From positions 98,944,701 to 99,008,700 of the forward strand of contig CM036159.1 of assembly GCA_020631735.1 (NCBI GenBank): 64,000 bases of DNA, written 5' to 3'. Shown here one piece after another: positions 47,134 to 58,570 of this stretch (the stretch's first letter is position 1; the number at the start of each line of letters is the position of its first letter). A program made the position numbers and the translations under genes. A model generated the notes under the pieces. The model made no database searches. It worked only from the letters and a program-made list of their open reading frames with translations, and was not told the DNA's origin. Source of the stretch: Saccharum officinarum (taxonomy: Eukaryota; Streptophyta; Magnoliopsida; Poales; Poaceae).

Positions 47134-50100
47134 TGTAACAGAACCGCCCAATTATACGAGATTAAGTAGGAAAATCATCCAACGAGCGGACAATTTAACA
47201 AACTTAAGCCCGTATAACCCGGTAGTCTGTGAAATCATGACGGATTTTAAACCATTTCATATAACAGCTAAGATCGTACTAAGTTTAGCGGTCACCATCA
47301 TAAGTTACATAAAAGTTCGCGGCACAAAATATATCGGAGTTTAAACATAGTTAATACAAACTAGGTTTAAATAAAAGTAGCGGAAGCAGTAGTTCAAACC
47401 ACGCGCACACACAGTGTTTGAAATAAAGTGCCAGCTTATGACCATTTCCAGCAAAAGCATCATACGAGAAGTAGTGAATGACCATTGCCCATGGTCCTAA
47501 GCTTCTCCCATCGTAAGATAGAGGCAGTTGATATAGTAGCCGTAATACATCTACCCATCTGCAACAAGTGGCAACAAAGCCCTGAGTACGAGAAGGTACT
47601 CAGCTAGACTTACCCGATAGAACCAAAAATAAAATGACACCAAGGATCATGACAGACTTTCTGGTGGGATAGCTGACTTATTTGCAAGAAAATCATTTTC
47701 AACTTAACAATTCTTTTCCCAAAAAGGCATGCGATAAGTTAATCTTTATTAACCTGTCAACTATGTTTGCACCTGTGCTATAGTAACATGTAATTGAGCA
47801 AGTAAGGATTACCGATGATCATTAATAATAGTTACCATGTCATATTCCACATAACTATCCAAGTGTTTCATCAATATTACTACGATGAAGTAACTCAAGT
47901 CAAGTGTTCACCATCCAGTGAATGATGGCGATTCGAATCGATTATTAACCAGCTGGTAATTTGTTCCTCACACAAACCTCACTCACCCGCTAAAGTGAGG
48001 TATTGGTCACCGAGTCAACTATTCAGGTAAAGTCGCGAGCTTGCTAGGAACCACATGTACCCAGGGGCCGCCCGACTGCTCTTTGGCCTTATCATCGTGC
48101 CCCTGTTTCCTGCCACTACTGCTCCGGTACAGTGCGTTGTGGGCAATCCACTCGGCCCGAATAATCTCTCAGCTTCGCGGTCGAAAGGTACTTTATTCGG
48201 CCAGCTAAATGTGAGGCATACGTTCAACATGACTCGAGGCCCAACAATGGTCGGTCCTTAATTGACTCAGACAGAGAACACTACAGTTCGAAACCCTATA
48301 AGTCTCCGTTCGGTCTCAATTTTAGTTCGACACTTAGTTATTCCCATATGACATATCTTTCACACAGATCCAGGTAATCTCCTATAGCTCGTGGATGACA
48401 GGCAATCACCCGACTTCTACCGGTCTAAGCAAACTAAGCAATTGTTGACCGTAGACACCAAGGTAGCAATGATATGGTAGAGCAAAGGCGAAACAAGGTA
48501 TAATGCAGCAACAGTTGCAAACAACTCCTAAACTTAATGCATTAATTAAGTAAAACCATTAATAATTATTTTGCGAACTGGAAGAGAAATGCTCCGGGGC
48601 TTGCCTCTCTCAAAAGAGCTCGGATGGTGGTCGGGGCACTCCGGAAGATCTTCACCGACCTCCTCTTCGGCTTCGGTCGCCTCCTGCTCTTGCTCCTCGG
48701 ACTGCTCTTCCGGGTCCTCGGGAACTGCTACCGGGGTCACTTCCTGCGATCCTGTATGATGCAGACACATAAGTGCTCATGCCTAGGTGCATTGCAGGGA
48801 TGACATGAGATGATGATGATAAATGAGATGTAGATGAGCATGTTACTTATTTGGATTACGTGGAACTTACGACTCTTCTACAAGGTAGTCTACATCATCC
48901 AAGAACATGTACTCATAAACTATCATTACTATTCTCTATCATGCAAAGGCACCTTGACCCTTAAGATGCTTCAAAGATACACCAAAGCATGGTTTACCAA
49001 CTAATCTTGCCTCAAAGGTTAAATTTAAACCCTAGTTAGCACCATGCTTGAACAGGAACACTTATTTTGGTATCTTGAAAAAATCTAAAAAAATTGTTGT
49101 GGATTACTAACAGGTATTCTAGCATATCACAAAAGTTTTATTGCAACTTGAGCACTAGAAGTACCTACACAAAAATAGCAAATCTAGGGCCTAAAAAGGA
49201 GTATAAAATACTTTCTACTATGAAAAGTATCAAACAACAGATTTCTCATTTTTCCTGGATTCTACTCAGTAAACAATCACTGTACAAAAATCATTACTTA
49301 CATGTTTTATACATATTTTTCTATTTAACAAAAATAGCAATTATTAGCAATAAAAAGCACTTAAACTACACCTCAGAAATTTTCTACTAAACATGCAAGA
49401 TACATATTTTTCCTAACAAGCACATGCCACAACAAGACTAACAAACTTGGAATCATATTTTTCTGAATTTTCTACAATTTACTATACATTTAACAAGAAA
49501 ATATCAATTTTCAAAGTTAAATAAAAACCTTACAGAAAAGTAGTGCAACAATTAAATGCAATATTTTTAAATGGTAGATCTAGTTGTAAGGAGCTCATAA
49601 AAATTTATTTCACAATTTTTGGAGCACATTTAATCACCCAAACAATTACTAAAGTATTTTTATTTCCAATTAATAAAAGAAAAGAAAACTGGAACCCTCT
49701 TTTTGAAAATGGGCCGGCACAGTACGGGGCAAACGGCCTGGTCCGGCTCAGCCCAAGGACACGCGCGCGCAGGAGAAAGAAAACGGGCCGGTGGCCCGGC
49801 TCGGCCTGCGGCCCAAGGCGGCTCGCTGCGATGCCGAGGGGGAAGACAGAGGCGCCGGTGACCGCGGCGTCGCGGCCGCGCGGCGACCGGCCGGTGGCCG
49901 TTGCCGACCACGCACGGACGCGGGAAGACGAGCATCGGGTTCGCAAGAAGCAGGCGGACGCGTTTTTGACAAGAGTGGAGCGCGAGGGGCAGTGGGGAGC
50001 CACTCCCGCGGGAAGCCGCGCGCGCGGTGGCGCCATGGCCGCCGGTGGCGGATGGACGAAAACCGCACCCACCTGGCTCGAGTGGCGACACAAGGGTGCG

Positions 50101-51027
50101 CACGGGGTGCCGGAGAAGAAAGCGGAGCGAGGTGCATGAGAAGACGGGTGATGGTGGCTCACCGTCGGCCAATTTGGCCGGCGGATGTGGCGGTGGCGCA
50201 GTGAGCGCGATGCGCACTCGTGCGGTGCGGTGCGGAGGAGGGCCGAGGCGGGGAAAAACAGAGAGGGAGGGTGGAAGCGGGAGCGCGGGCGACTTGAAGG
50301 GCGAGGCGCGCGCTGGCGGGGGCCACCGACGGCCAGCTGTCGACGGCGAGCAGCGCATGCCGGTCACGGGCCGCGCGGCGCCTGCGCGGCCATGGACGTG
50401 TCGCGGCGCGCGCGGGCGAGCAGACACGGCGCGAGCGGGCGGACGCAGCGCGCGGACAGCTAGGCCGGGCCGCTTCGCGGGCAGGCCGAGAAGGGAGGCG
50501 ACGGCCCACTAGCGCTGAGCATTGTTTTCTTTTTTATTTTTCCAGAGAAATTCAAATAAAATTCTATTTGCAGTTTTCAAATTCAAATTTGGGCAAGCAA
50601 ACATCTTTTCTGAAAATGGCCCAAAAATAAAAGTTGTTTAGAATTTGATTTCCTACAACTTTTATTAAGGGGCCAACCTCAAAATTCTTACAGATTTTGA
50701 ATTAGAGAATAAAAGCTAATTTGGGAGGGTTTTTGACTATTTTCAAATAACATTTTTAAAACAAGTTTTTGACAAAACTTTGAGTAATTCAGCTGCTCCA
50801 AAAATTTCACCTATAATTCTAAGTGATCTAAAATTTTTAGTTGCACAAGTTTGCTCAATATAACTAGTATTTTTAGTGTGGAATTATCACAACATGTTAT
50901 GTACTACTAGTTTCCAAACTTTGATTTCACTTAAAGGTACACCCTAGCCACATATAATTATAAATGCCATGACATGTTATGCTCATGATTTGCAATGCTA
51001 ATACTTGCGTAACACTGGGGTATTACA
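47134..51027 (-). repeat. 5' LTR of Tekay-2, about 3.89 kb
   Basis: It runs TGTAACAGAACC to GGGTATTACA on the plus strand and is the partner of 36602-40459. The GC-rich block lies at 49700-50520. The inner part (47134 to about 48300) is U5 and carries the hairpin and donor. Confidence 0.93.
47583..47616 (-). promoter_or_regulatory. Conserved U5 hairpin (47583-47602) and splice donor (47613) of Tekay-2
   Basis: TGAGTAC and GTACTCA form the same 7-bp stem as in Tekay-1, here with a 6-nt loop. Ten bases upstream on the minus strand is CGGGTAAGT. An intron from 47613 to 46345 would end in GCTACAG directly before the ORF0 ATG and remove the primer site and the hairpin. The other LTR copy (37051-37083) keeps the hairpin but has GTAAAT at the donor. 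Confidence 0.6.
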
Positions 51028-52340
51028 GTTGCCGTTTTAGCTCTCGGGAAAAGCCTCTTCCCCGAGTGCCAAATGTTCCCACTTGGGGAAGAATTTTTTT
51101 TTATTTTTTCTCTCATTTTTTGTGATGCCTTTCCATATTATTTCAAACTCCTTGTTCAAATTTGGTACAATTTTGACTTTTTTTTGGTATATTTCGTTAG
51201 TTTTTTTGTTTCTTTGAATTTTCTTGCACACTTCCAATTTGAACTGCAGGTGTATAAAATATTGGAATTTGGTGATTTAAAAAAATAATATTCATGATAT
51301 TTGGTGTATGTTTAGGTTGTCTCCAGGAACTCACATGAAATTTCGAGCCCCCTGTTGTCGTACCATGGCGAACAACTTGAGGGAAAAAAATATTTAAATT
51401 ATATAAAATCCGAACGAAGTCTGAAAATCACGAAACTTGACTGGACGTCGTTTTGTCGCATGTAGAGGCTATGGTAAAAAATTGAGAAGGTTTCGAACTA
51501 GTAGCGACGTCGGATGTCTAAAACCCAGACATCTCCTCATGTGATCTCATGTGATCACATGTGGAGATGTCTGGGTTTTAGGCATCCGACATCGCTAATT
51601 GCTCGAAAACTTCTCAATTTTTTATCATAGCCTGTACATGCTATAACATGACGCCCAATCAAGTTTCGTGATTTTCGGACTTCGTTTGGATTTTATATAA
51701 TTTAAATACACTTTTTCCGCAAGTTGTTCACGATGGTACGGCGACAAGATGGTTGACATTTCATGTGGCTTCCTGGAAACGGACTCAACATACACCAAAT
51801 AACATGAATATGATTTTTTAAATCATCATATTTCATTATTTCATGCACCTACAGTTCAAATCAGAAGTGTGCAAAAAAAAGTTCAAAGAAACGAAAAAAA
51901 CTAACGAAATGTACCAAACAAAGTCAAAATTGTCCCAAATTTGAACAAGGAGTTTGAAATGATGTGGGAAGACATCACAAAAAAAACTAGGGCAAAAAAA
52001 CAAAAAAATAAAAATTCTTCCCCGAGTGCCAAATTCTGACACTCGGGGAAGCTTAAAAAAAAGAAAAACGTAACGGTGTGTGAAGGCTGGCCGTCATGTA
52101 CAATTTTCTTCTCCGAGTGCCTCTCTTCTCCGAGTGTAACACTCGGGAAAGAGGACCTTCCCCGAGTGCCGTTCTTCCCCGAATGCCTATAAATCTGGGG
52201 CACTCGGGGAAGCCTCTCTTCCCCGAGTATATTTCTTTCCCGAGTGTAACACTCGGGGAAGAGCTAGTTCCCCGAGTGCACGTTTTTTTTGCACTCGGGG
52301 AAGTCACAGACACTTGGAAAATCTCAGTTCTCCCGTAGTG
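51028..52340. repeat. CACTA right subterminal region
   Basis: Repeats of CTTCCCCGAGTGC and its reverse complement are dense at 51040-51100 and 52010-52310. The inverted terminal end CTCCCGTAGTG is at 52330-52340. Confidence 0.88.
51055..52045. repeat. Near 1-kb imperfect palindrome within CACTA right end
   Basis: The left arm (51055-51549) and right arm (51550-52045) are inverted copies centred between 51549 and 51550. Matching pieces include CCCAGACATCTCC with GGAGATGTCTGGG near the centre, and paired segments such as ATATTTGGTGTATG versus the reverse of CATACACCAAATA-type sequence further out. Transcription would give a hairpin with arms near 490 nt. Confidence 0.85.
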
Positions 52341-52343
52341 TAA

Positions 52344-53629
52344 GGTGTCTCAACCATACAACGGACTAAATAATTATTATGGCCTTTTTCACTACCAATG
52401 TCTGTCAATCTATTCGATACTGTTCCAATGCAAGCCATGTTTGTATTGGTCACTCTCGATGTTCATTTTCTTCTTTCTCTCTCCTTTCTCCTGTGTGCCT
52501 TTCTGGTATTGACCGATCTGTAAGACTCTTTCTCCTTGATAATGAAATATGAGTTCATCGTAAATTCTGAAAATGTTCACAGATGTTTAGTTCGACATAT
52601 ATCATAGACACATGTACGTGGATATGTGTCATTAGAAATGCGCAATGCTACGGTACTCATGCGTTACCTACATACTAGTAGGAGGTAAAATAACTCAAAC
52701 AAATCTAAGTCATTGACTTTTTTAGATTTATAAAATAAATAAATAAACAACTAGGCAAGGAAAAAAATCCACTTTAATCAAGAAGGTCACGTACATAATA
52801 GGAGGAAATCAATAGTTGAAAAGAAATCCACTTTATACGTTGAAAGTTTTATACGTTTCTTATTTATTATCCTATTTTTTTCAAAAAAAATATTTAGTCA
52901 AACTTTAGTCGCTTTAACAAGAATGCATCTAGAATATTTTTTAGATGGAGGCAGTACATTTTAACTTCACTGAGACCATATAACACGTCTCTTGGTTTCT
53001 TCGTTCTTTTGAAAGACAGCACGCCTGGATCACCTAGGAGGAAATGAAACCGGCACAAGCGGACAATGCGGAATCCTTTGCTTTGATGGTCTCTCAGACT
53101 CTCTCACTGCCGAGCTACTACACGTCTACGATCCCTCCCATCGCGATCGCGTATCCGTGTCGTGCAGCACACTATTGCACAGGCTGGGCAGCTCGGGGTC
53201 TTCACCTCGGCCCATTCGTTCCACGCAGAGCTATATGTAGCTGACGACCGCATGCGCATGGTGAGGTAAACTGAGGTTCCCGAGACACACTGCTGGGGAA
53301 CCGGTTGATGGTGTTGTGAATTGTGATTGAAGGGAACTTTACATTGCGATCCTCAATCCACACGGAGGTTTCAGTTACCTAATAAAGCTATTATTCTGCA
53401 CATTAACAATTGCTAATAAAGGACTTGAATATTATGACTATCCATATCAGTATCACAACTAGTACTCCTAGGAACTGAGGTTTAGGCAAGCTTACATGCA
53501 ATATCACTCTAGATAGAGAGAACATAAAACTATGGTGTCTTAAAAAAACCGCGGAGTGTTTCTGTAGCACTTCCTCTATACCATGCCCATGTGGTCCAAC
53601 GTACGTACGGTACAAGACGCGTATCCAAG
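52344..53629. other. Intergenic DNA, no supported gene
   Basis: It is AT-rich with short open frames only. 53040-53250 is less AT-rich and opens 66 codons, without a recognisable domain. Confidence 0.5.
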
Positions 53630-54748
53630 TGTCGGCGTCTAGTCCCGCGGTGGTCCTAAGTCAACTAGTGAATCAGTGCTGCGTGTCCCTAATCTGGATG
53701 GTGATGCAAAGGAGAGTACACGAGGGTTTATCCTGGTTCGGACGAAAGAAGGCCCTACGTTCAGCGGGGAGGGAGGAGTATTGTATTTCCTTGCACCTAA
53801 GTGCTTGCGTAGGGGTTACAAGCTGTGAGAGAGGGAGCCGATCCTAGGTCTCAGAGAGAAAAAGCGAGAGTATAAAGGGGATTGCTTGAGATGCTGATCT
53901 TCTACGGTGGGATGGTGACTGACTTTTGCTTATCCGTTCTTTCTTCCGTCCCCCCGCAGAGTCCCCTGCCTGCCCTTTTATAGGGTCAAGAGGAGGCAGA
54001 GACGCCGGGGGTGCCTTAGAAGTGAAGTTTTATCGAGCGCTGTGGAGGCCGCTGTAGCGACGTGCCCTGAGAATGGCCGGCCATCCCCGGACACCATGGT
54101 GACGTAGAGGATGAGATGGTGAAAAGACTCCGGATCCTGTGGCACGTAGGCCTTGCTTCTTTGTTGACCGGCGGTTGGTCGAGGCCGGGTCGAGGACGGG
54201 TCGAGGTGGGTCGACGGGGAATGGATAAGGCCGAGCCCCGAGAATTCCGGGGTACGATTCTCGTCATATTCTGCCTCGAGGGGGATCAGTGGTGGAACAG
54301 TGCCCGGTATGGCGTGTGCAGTGACAGGTTTTCACTGCCCATCCCGGGATGGACAGTAAAAGTGAGATTTGACGCTGGTACTGCTTCCATGCCGGTTGTT
54401 GCTGTAGCCATGGGGATAGGAAGTGGTTGGCGGTTGCATTAAATGCTCTGACTTTTGTCTCAGAGTTGGTGAGTGAGGTGGATCGACCAGCTCGACCCAG
54501 GGTCGTGCGAGTCGGAGATTTCTCGGTGGTCGAGGTGTTTTGTTGAGCAAGCCTCATGCGAGTCGGAACGTGGTCAAGGCGTCCCGTCGAGCGAGTCTCG
54601 TGCGAGTCGGAACATGGTCGAGACGTTTCGTTCGTCGTTTTGGCTCGTCCTGTCTTTGTGGGCAGAGTTTTGGGCGTGATTTTCTCATAGGTTTGTTTTT
54701 CTTGATCGTTGATTGTGGGTACCCCTTGTTTTGGTACCCCTAGTGGCA
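53630..54748 (+). repeat. Probable solo LTR of a Ty3/gypsy element
   Basis: It starts TGTCGGCGTC and has the layout of a grass gypsy LTR: a tRNA-independent GC-rich start, GGTTACAAGC near 53813, CCTTTTATAGGG (TATA) near 53974 and an end near GGTACCCCTAGTGGCA. No internal coding region follows, so recombination to a solo LTR is likely. I find no clear target duplication (left flank CCAAG), so the right border is uncertain. Confidence 0.5.
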
Positions 54749-54801
54749 TTGCATTGCATTGGCCGCCAACGCTTTCCTGCTCTATCCTGCTGCTCCATAG
54801 A

Positions 54802-55045
54802 GGGCCTGTTTAGTTGCCCATATAACCCAAAAAAGTTTGTATAGTACCCGTCACATCGAATCTTGCGGCACATGCATGGAGTACCAAATGTAGACGAAAG
54901 AAAAAACTAATTATACAGTTTAGTTGTAAATCACGAGACAAATCTTTTGAGCCTAATTAGTCCATGATTGAACACAAATTGCCAAATAAAACGAAAAGTA
55001 CTACAGTAACCGAACCCAAACTTTTTCACCAACTAAACAACCCCA
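54802..55045 (-). mobile_element. Grass MITE-like repeat, copy D
   Basis: It starts GGGCCTGTTTAGTTG and ends CAACTAAACAACCCC, giving inverted ends. The interior matches copies A-C in reverse (AAAACTAATTATACAG, GAGCCTAATTAGTCCATGATTG). Confidence 0.7.
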
Positions 55046-55348
55046 TAGTTTTATTTTTTACTAGTATATATACTTTCTGCGAAAAGCCTAGTGCATGGAC
55101 TCTCCAATCACATGGACTACGGAACGTCGCACGCAACAGTACAACACGATCAGAGAATGGGCTATCATCATGACCGAGCGCTGGACAGCACGGTGCTACC
55201 CTACTCTATGCCCTAGCGGCTAGCGACCAGCTCTCTGCTAGTAGATGATTTTTTCCCCCGATAACCAGCTAGATATGATGATGCTATACGGTGACAAAGT
55301 ACTTCAACGCATTTTGGTGTTAGATAACCAGAAGCAATTAGCAATCAG

Positions 55349-56192
55349 TTCGTGTGTTTAGTTTGGGGACAAGTTGGGATTCGTGTGTTTAGTCTGGGCA
55401 CAAGTTGGGATGGAATGATTCCATCTCTATTTTTGAGGAGCGTTTGGTTAGGAGGGTATGTTCATTCCTATTTTTTATTTGGTAGAAGGGATGAAAAAAG
55501 GTAGAAATAGATGTCATTTTAATTTTAATACCGTGACTGTTGTTAGTGGGTCCCACTCTTTGTGGTCATAGTCTTCTTCTTCCTCTAGACATGGGCGTGG
55601 AGCCTCGTCGAACCCAACCATGCCTCCCCAACCGGCGCTCAGCCGATCGTCATCGTCAGTGCTACATCTCCCCACCATCTACGCTTCCCTTCGGAGTCGA
55701 GCTTTCTGTCGTTCGCGCCTTCCCGCTAGTACCGCGGCTCCCATCCTCAACCGCATCTCCATGGCCCCTAATTTCCTTACCAACGCTGGGCCATCCACCG
55801 CTGCCTCCTCCAATCACTCCCGCCGCAGCCTCCGCCCTGGGTCACCTCTACAAGGTTGGCCTCGTGGCTGCCATGGATGAGCTCTAGCCACATGCCACCG
55901 TTCCTCACCCTCGCAACGCTCCATGTCGCCCGCATGGAGCCATGGTACTGCACCACCTATGGCCACGTCGCCGAAGCCGAAGCATGTGGCCAAATAAAAG
56001 TAGCAGGCGTCGAGACTCCACAGCATCAATTGGGGACAAGCCCATCCCCTCGATTTGGAGGGACGAGGGTCACTCGAATATTCAGGGATATTCCTGTTGG
56101 GGATGGATCTATCCTCATATGACTCAGAACCAAACACTGATAAAATAGGGACCATCCCATCCTGTCCCCGGTGAACCTCTCGAAACCAAACA
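55349..56192. repeat. Candidate DNA element with GC-rich core
   Basis: The left side holds GTGTGTTTAGTTTGGGGACAA, nearly repeated once more 36 bp later. The right side holds TGTCCCC and AACCAAACAC motifs inverted to it. The core at 55590-56000 is GC-rich and open in two frames without a domain. It may be a transposon carrying a captured exon. The evidence is weak. Confidence 0.3.
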
Positions 56193-56315
56193 CATGCCAA
56201 GTGTCTCTCCTCTTTCCATGCACCAGGGAGGTTGGCTGCTAGGCTCCGACTGGGACTCATCTAGTTAGTGTCTTTCCAGTTTTCCATGCCCCTCTAGTTG
56301 TCTAGTTAGCTATTA

Positions 56316-57017
56316 CTCTCTCTGTCCGACAATAAACGTCGTTCTAGCTCTTGAACCGTGTCCCAAAAAGAATGTCGTTTTAGGCATCGGACCCACCTGA
56401 CAACCGCACTCACTAGGCTGCGTCGCCCCTGACCCTGACCCATCCACTCTACCCCCTCCCATTCTCGGCATCATCTCCCTCCCTTCCTCCACCAGCGCCA
56501 CCTACCTCTTTTGCACCGGAATGCCCTCCCCTTCTCTGCCGGCAGCAGGCCAACGCCAGAGATCCAGATCCAGCACCCTCAATCATCTCCTCCATGGCAG
56601 CCCTCTTCCTCTCTCCTCCACCAGAGCCCCTCCTCATCTTCTCCACTAGCAAGGACGGGCGCATCCCCCCGCCGCCCGCCTTGGGAGAGGCCCGTGCGCA
56701 CACGACGAGCGCTCCCTTGAGGTTCGTGGGCGGGACCAATGGGGCGGGCTCCTCGAGGTCCATGCACGGGCCCGGCGGAGTGGGCATGGCACGTGCGGCC
56801 CGCGCGTCGACAAGGTCGCCGACGCTCTCCCTCCTCTGATCTTCTCACCGGCGTGAAGGCGGAGGTGGCGACATGGCTTGGTGCGGTGGCAGAGATGGAG
56901 CGCTCGATGTCAGAGAAGGAAGCGTAGGATCTGGATGGGGAATAGGGGTATATTGGTCTTTTTGCTCTAGTCTTGGTGCCCCATCCCAGAACGACTCTTA
57001 TTCTGGGACGGAGGGAG
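56316..57017. mobile_element. Stowaway-ended element carrying a GC-rich insert
   Basis: The ends CTCTCTCTGTCC and GGACGGAGGGAG are inverted, flanked by TA at 56314-56315 and 57018-57019. AGAATGTCGTTTTAG-type and GTCGTTCT subterminal motifs match the MITE at 29106. About 550 bp of GC-rich sequence (56400-56930) sits between the ends, with a Gly/Arg/Ala-rich minus-strand frame at 56449-56787. This looks like a captured first exon or leader. Confidence 0.6.
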
Positions 57018-57020
57018 TAT

Positions 57021-57149
57021 GGCCCCGTTCGGCTGTGCTGATAAGCCGACTGAAAAACATTGTTGGCTGATTTGTTGTGAGAGAAAATTACTGTTCCAGC
57101 TGAAAAAACAAACTGAAAAGTACGCATTATAAGCCGAATGAACAGGGCC
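57021..57149 (+). mobile_element. Short grass MITE, copy 1
   Basis: It starts GGCCCCGTTCGGCTG and ends GCCGAATGAACAGGGCC, with the interior TGTTGGCTGATTTGTTGTGA. It is a short non-coding DNA element common in grasses. Confidence 0.65.
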
Positions 57150-57286
57150 TATGTGTTTTGATATGAGGACTAAGAGGGTGTTTGGATGGACTAAACTAAA
57201 CTTTAGTCCATGTGTTTGATGCCAAATAGAAGGCCTAAATATGGACACTGCGTTTTTCAAATTAACTCATGAACATCGCAAGAATT

Positions 57287-57394
57287 ATAAGCCGGTTGAA
57301 AAACACTGTTGGCTGATTTTTTGTGAGAGAAAAATACTGTTTCGGCTGAAAAAACAAGCTGAATAAGACGGATTATAAGCCAGATGAACAGGGC
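57287..57394 (+). repeat. Short grass MITE, copy 2 (left end missing)
   Basis: It has the same interior (TGTTGGCTGATTTTTTGTGA) and the same right end (GATGAACAGGGCC) as copy 1, in the same orientation. The left terminal bases are absent. Confidence 0.6.
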
Positions 57395-58381
57395 CATTTA
57401 TTTCTGGCTACCGATGAGAGAAAACCTACTCTACTTTGCCTCCAGCTCTATTCGCAACGCCCTTGACCTAGACCTGGACTTTGTTGGTTATTTTCGTTCT
57501 CGCATAATTAAACATCTATAAGCCAACAACTTGTTGTGTTCTTACTATTTTAGTTTTTTCTATTACTAGTAAAACCATAGTTGCACATCTAAACAGTTTA
57601 TTTATTTGCATAGATTTTGCCAAGGTGAAAATTAGAGACCATAATTAGAAGTAGATTTTAAGTTGTCTAATTCACCCTCTCTTAGGCGTGTCACGGTCCT
57701 TACACTGGGTAAGGCGTGATGTTGGGGGATGGGGTGCGTAGACTGGGCGCACTTGTCGAGGGGCGCGTGCAGATTGCAGGTGCGGGAGCATGGGCAGTGG
57801 CAGGTGTATGCCCTTATATGCCAAGGCATACCCAAGATTTATGTGACAAAATTAATATGTATATATATACACTAATACACAGGTTTATATGTATTTGGTT
57901 ACATTACCTCATAGCCCAATACAACAGCCGTATCCTGCAGCCCACGAAGGAAGCCCAGAATACATTCTACGTGACTCCATCGCCTGGCGCCCCTTTCCCT
58001 GCTCGGTTGCTCCGCGCCGCAGGCCGCAACACTAGCACGAAGCACCTCCCCCACTCCATCTGACTCGCCCTCTACCGGCCTCCACCTCGCCGGCTCGCCC
58101 GGTTGCCCCCTGCGGCCCTGCCCTTTTCCCTGCTGCGGTTGCCTCCTCCCAGGTCCTAGCGTGAAGGAGCCAGCCACTGGCGGCAGCGGAGCCCCTTCTG
58201 CAGCACCTTCCGCCAACCGGTGCCCTCCCCCTCGGCCTCAGCGCTCGGCGGCTTCAAGCAAGGTGAGCAGAAAAGATGCAGAGCAACCTAGAGCCTAGAT
58301 CCACCCCTCAGAGGTTCAGTGAGCTAATGAAAATTTCCTTTTCTAATTCTCTTGGCTGTATTCTTAATTCTTGTAATGTAG
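57395..58381 (+). other. GC-rich leader-like segment with a possible 5' UTR intron
   Basis: 57950-58260 is GC/CT-rich like a plant 5' exon. CAAGGTGAGC at 58257-58266 is a good splice donor and TTGTAATGTAG at 58371-58381 a good acceptor, directly followed by the ATG at 58382. The remainder holds no recognisable gene. Confidence 0.4.
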
Positions 58382-58570
58382 ATGAAGAAGAAGGGTGTTA
58401 GAATATTTGCATTGTGGGAGAAAGCTGCAAAGGCAAAGGCAAAAGCAAAAAAGGCCCCCACATCCACATCAAATGCTCATTCTGTTGAGATTGAGAGTAA
58501 TGAAGCAATATGCAGTTAGCACTTGTGCCAGAACAGAATGATGGTGAAGCTCCCCAAATTGTGCCAATGC
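58382..58570 (+). pseudogene. Relic of MYM/TTF-type (hAT-like) transposase N-terminus
   Basis: The ATG right after the acceptor opens MKKKGVRIFALWEKAAKAK and stops at 58517-58519. Another frame then continues LALVPEQNDGEAPQIVP. A Lys-rich start followed by such a linker is the pattern of plant zinc finger MYM-type 1-like transposase-derived genes. The reading is lost soon after. It may be from the same family as the relic at 27348. The call is tentative. Confidence 0.35.

Larger units (their letters stand above)
36602..51027 (-). mobile_element. Tekay-2: complete Ty3/gypsy chromovirus, minus strand
   Basis: Both LTRs are present (36602-40459 and 47134-51027). The flanks GTCGC (36597-36601) and GTTGC (51028-51032) look like a 5-bp target duplication with one change. 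Read on the minus strand the order is 5' LTR, hairpin and donor, primer site, ORF0, gag, protease, reverse transcriptase, RNase H, integrase, chromodomain, polypurine tract, 3' LTR. Gag-pol has one frameshift (near 42420) and seven stops. It is therefore inactive but far better preserved than Tekay-1. It landed among the subterminal repeats of the CACTA element and so is younger than it. Confidence 0.95.

Noticed and set aside
49543..50512. Several long open frames in the GC-rich block of the right Tekay-2 LTR
   Set aside because: Frames differ between the two LTR copies and have no recognisable domain.
55540..55887. A small gene with 115 codons at 55540
   Set aside because: Two overlapping frames are equally open in GC-rich DNA, the composition is low in complexity and no domain is seen. 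More likely it is the core of a transposon.
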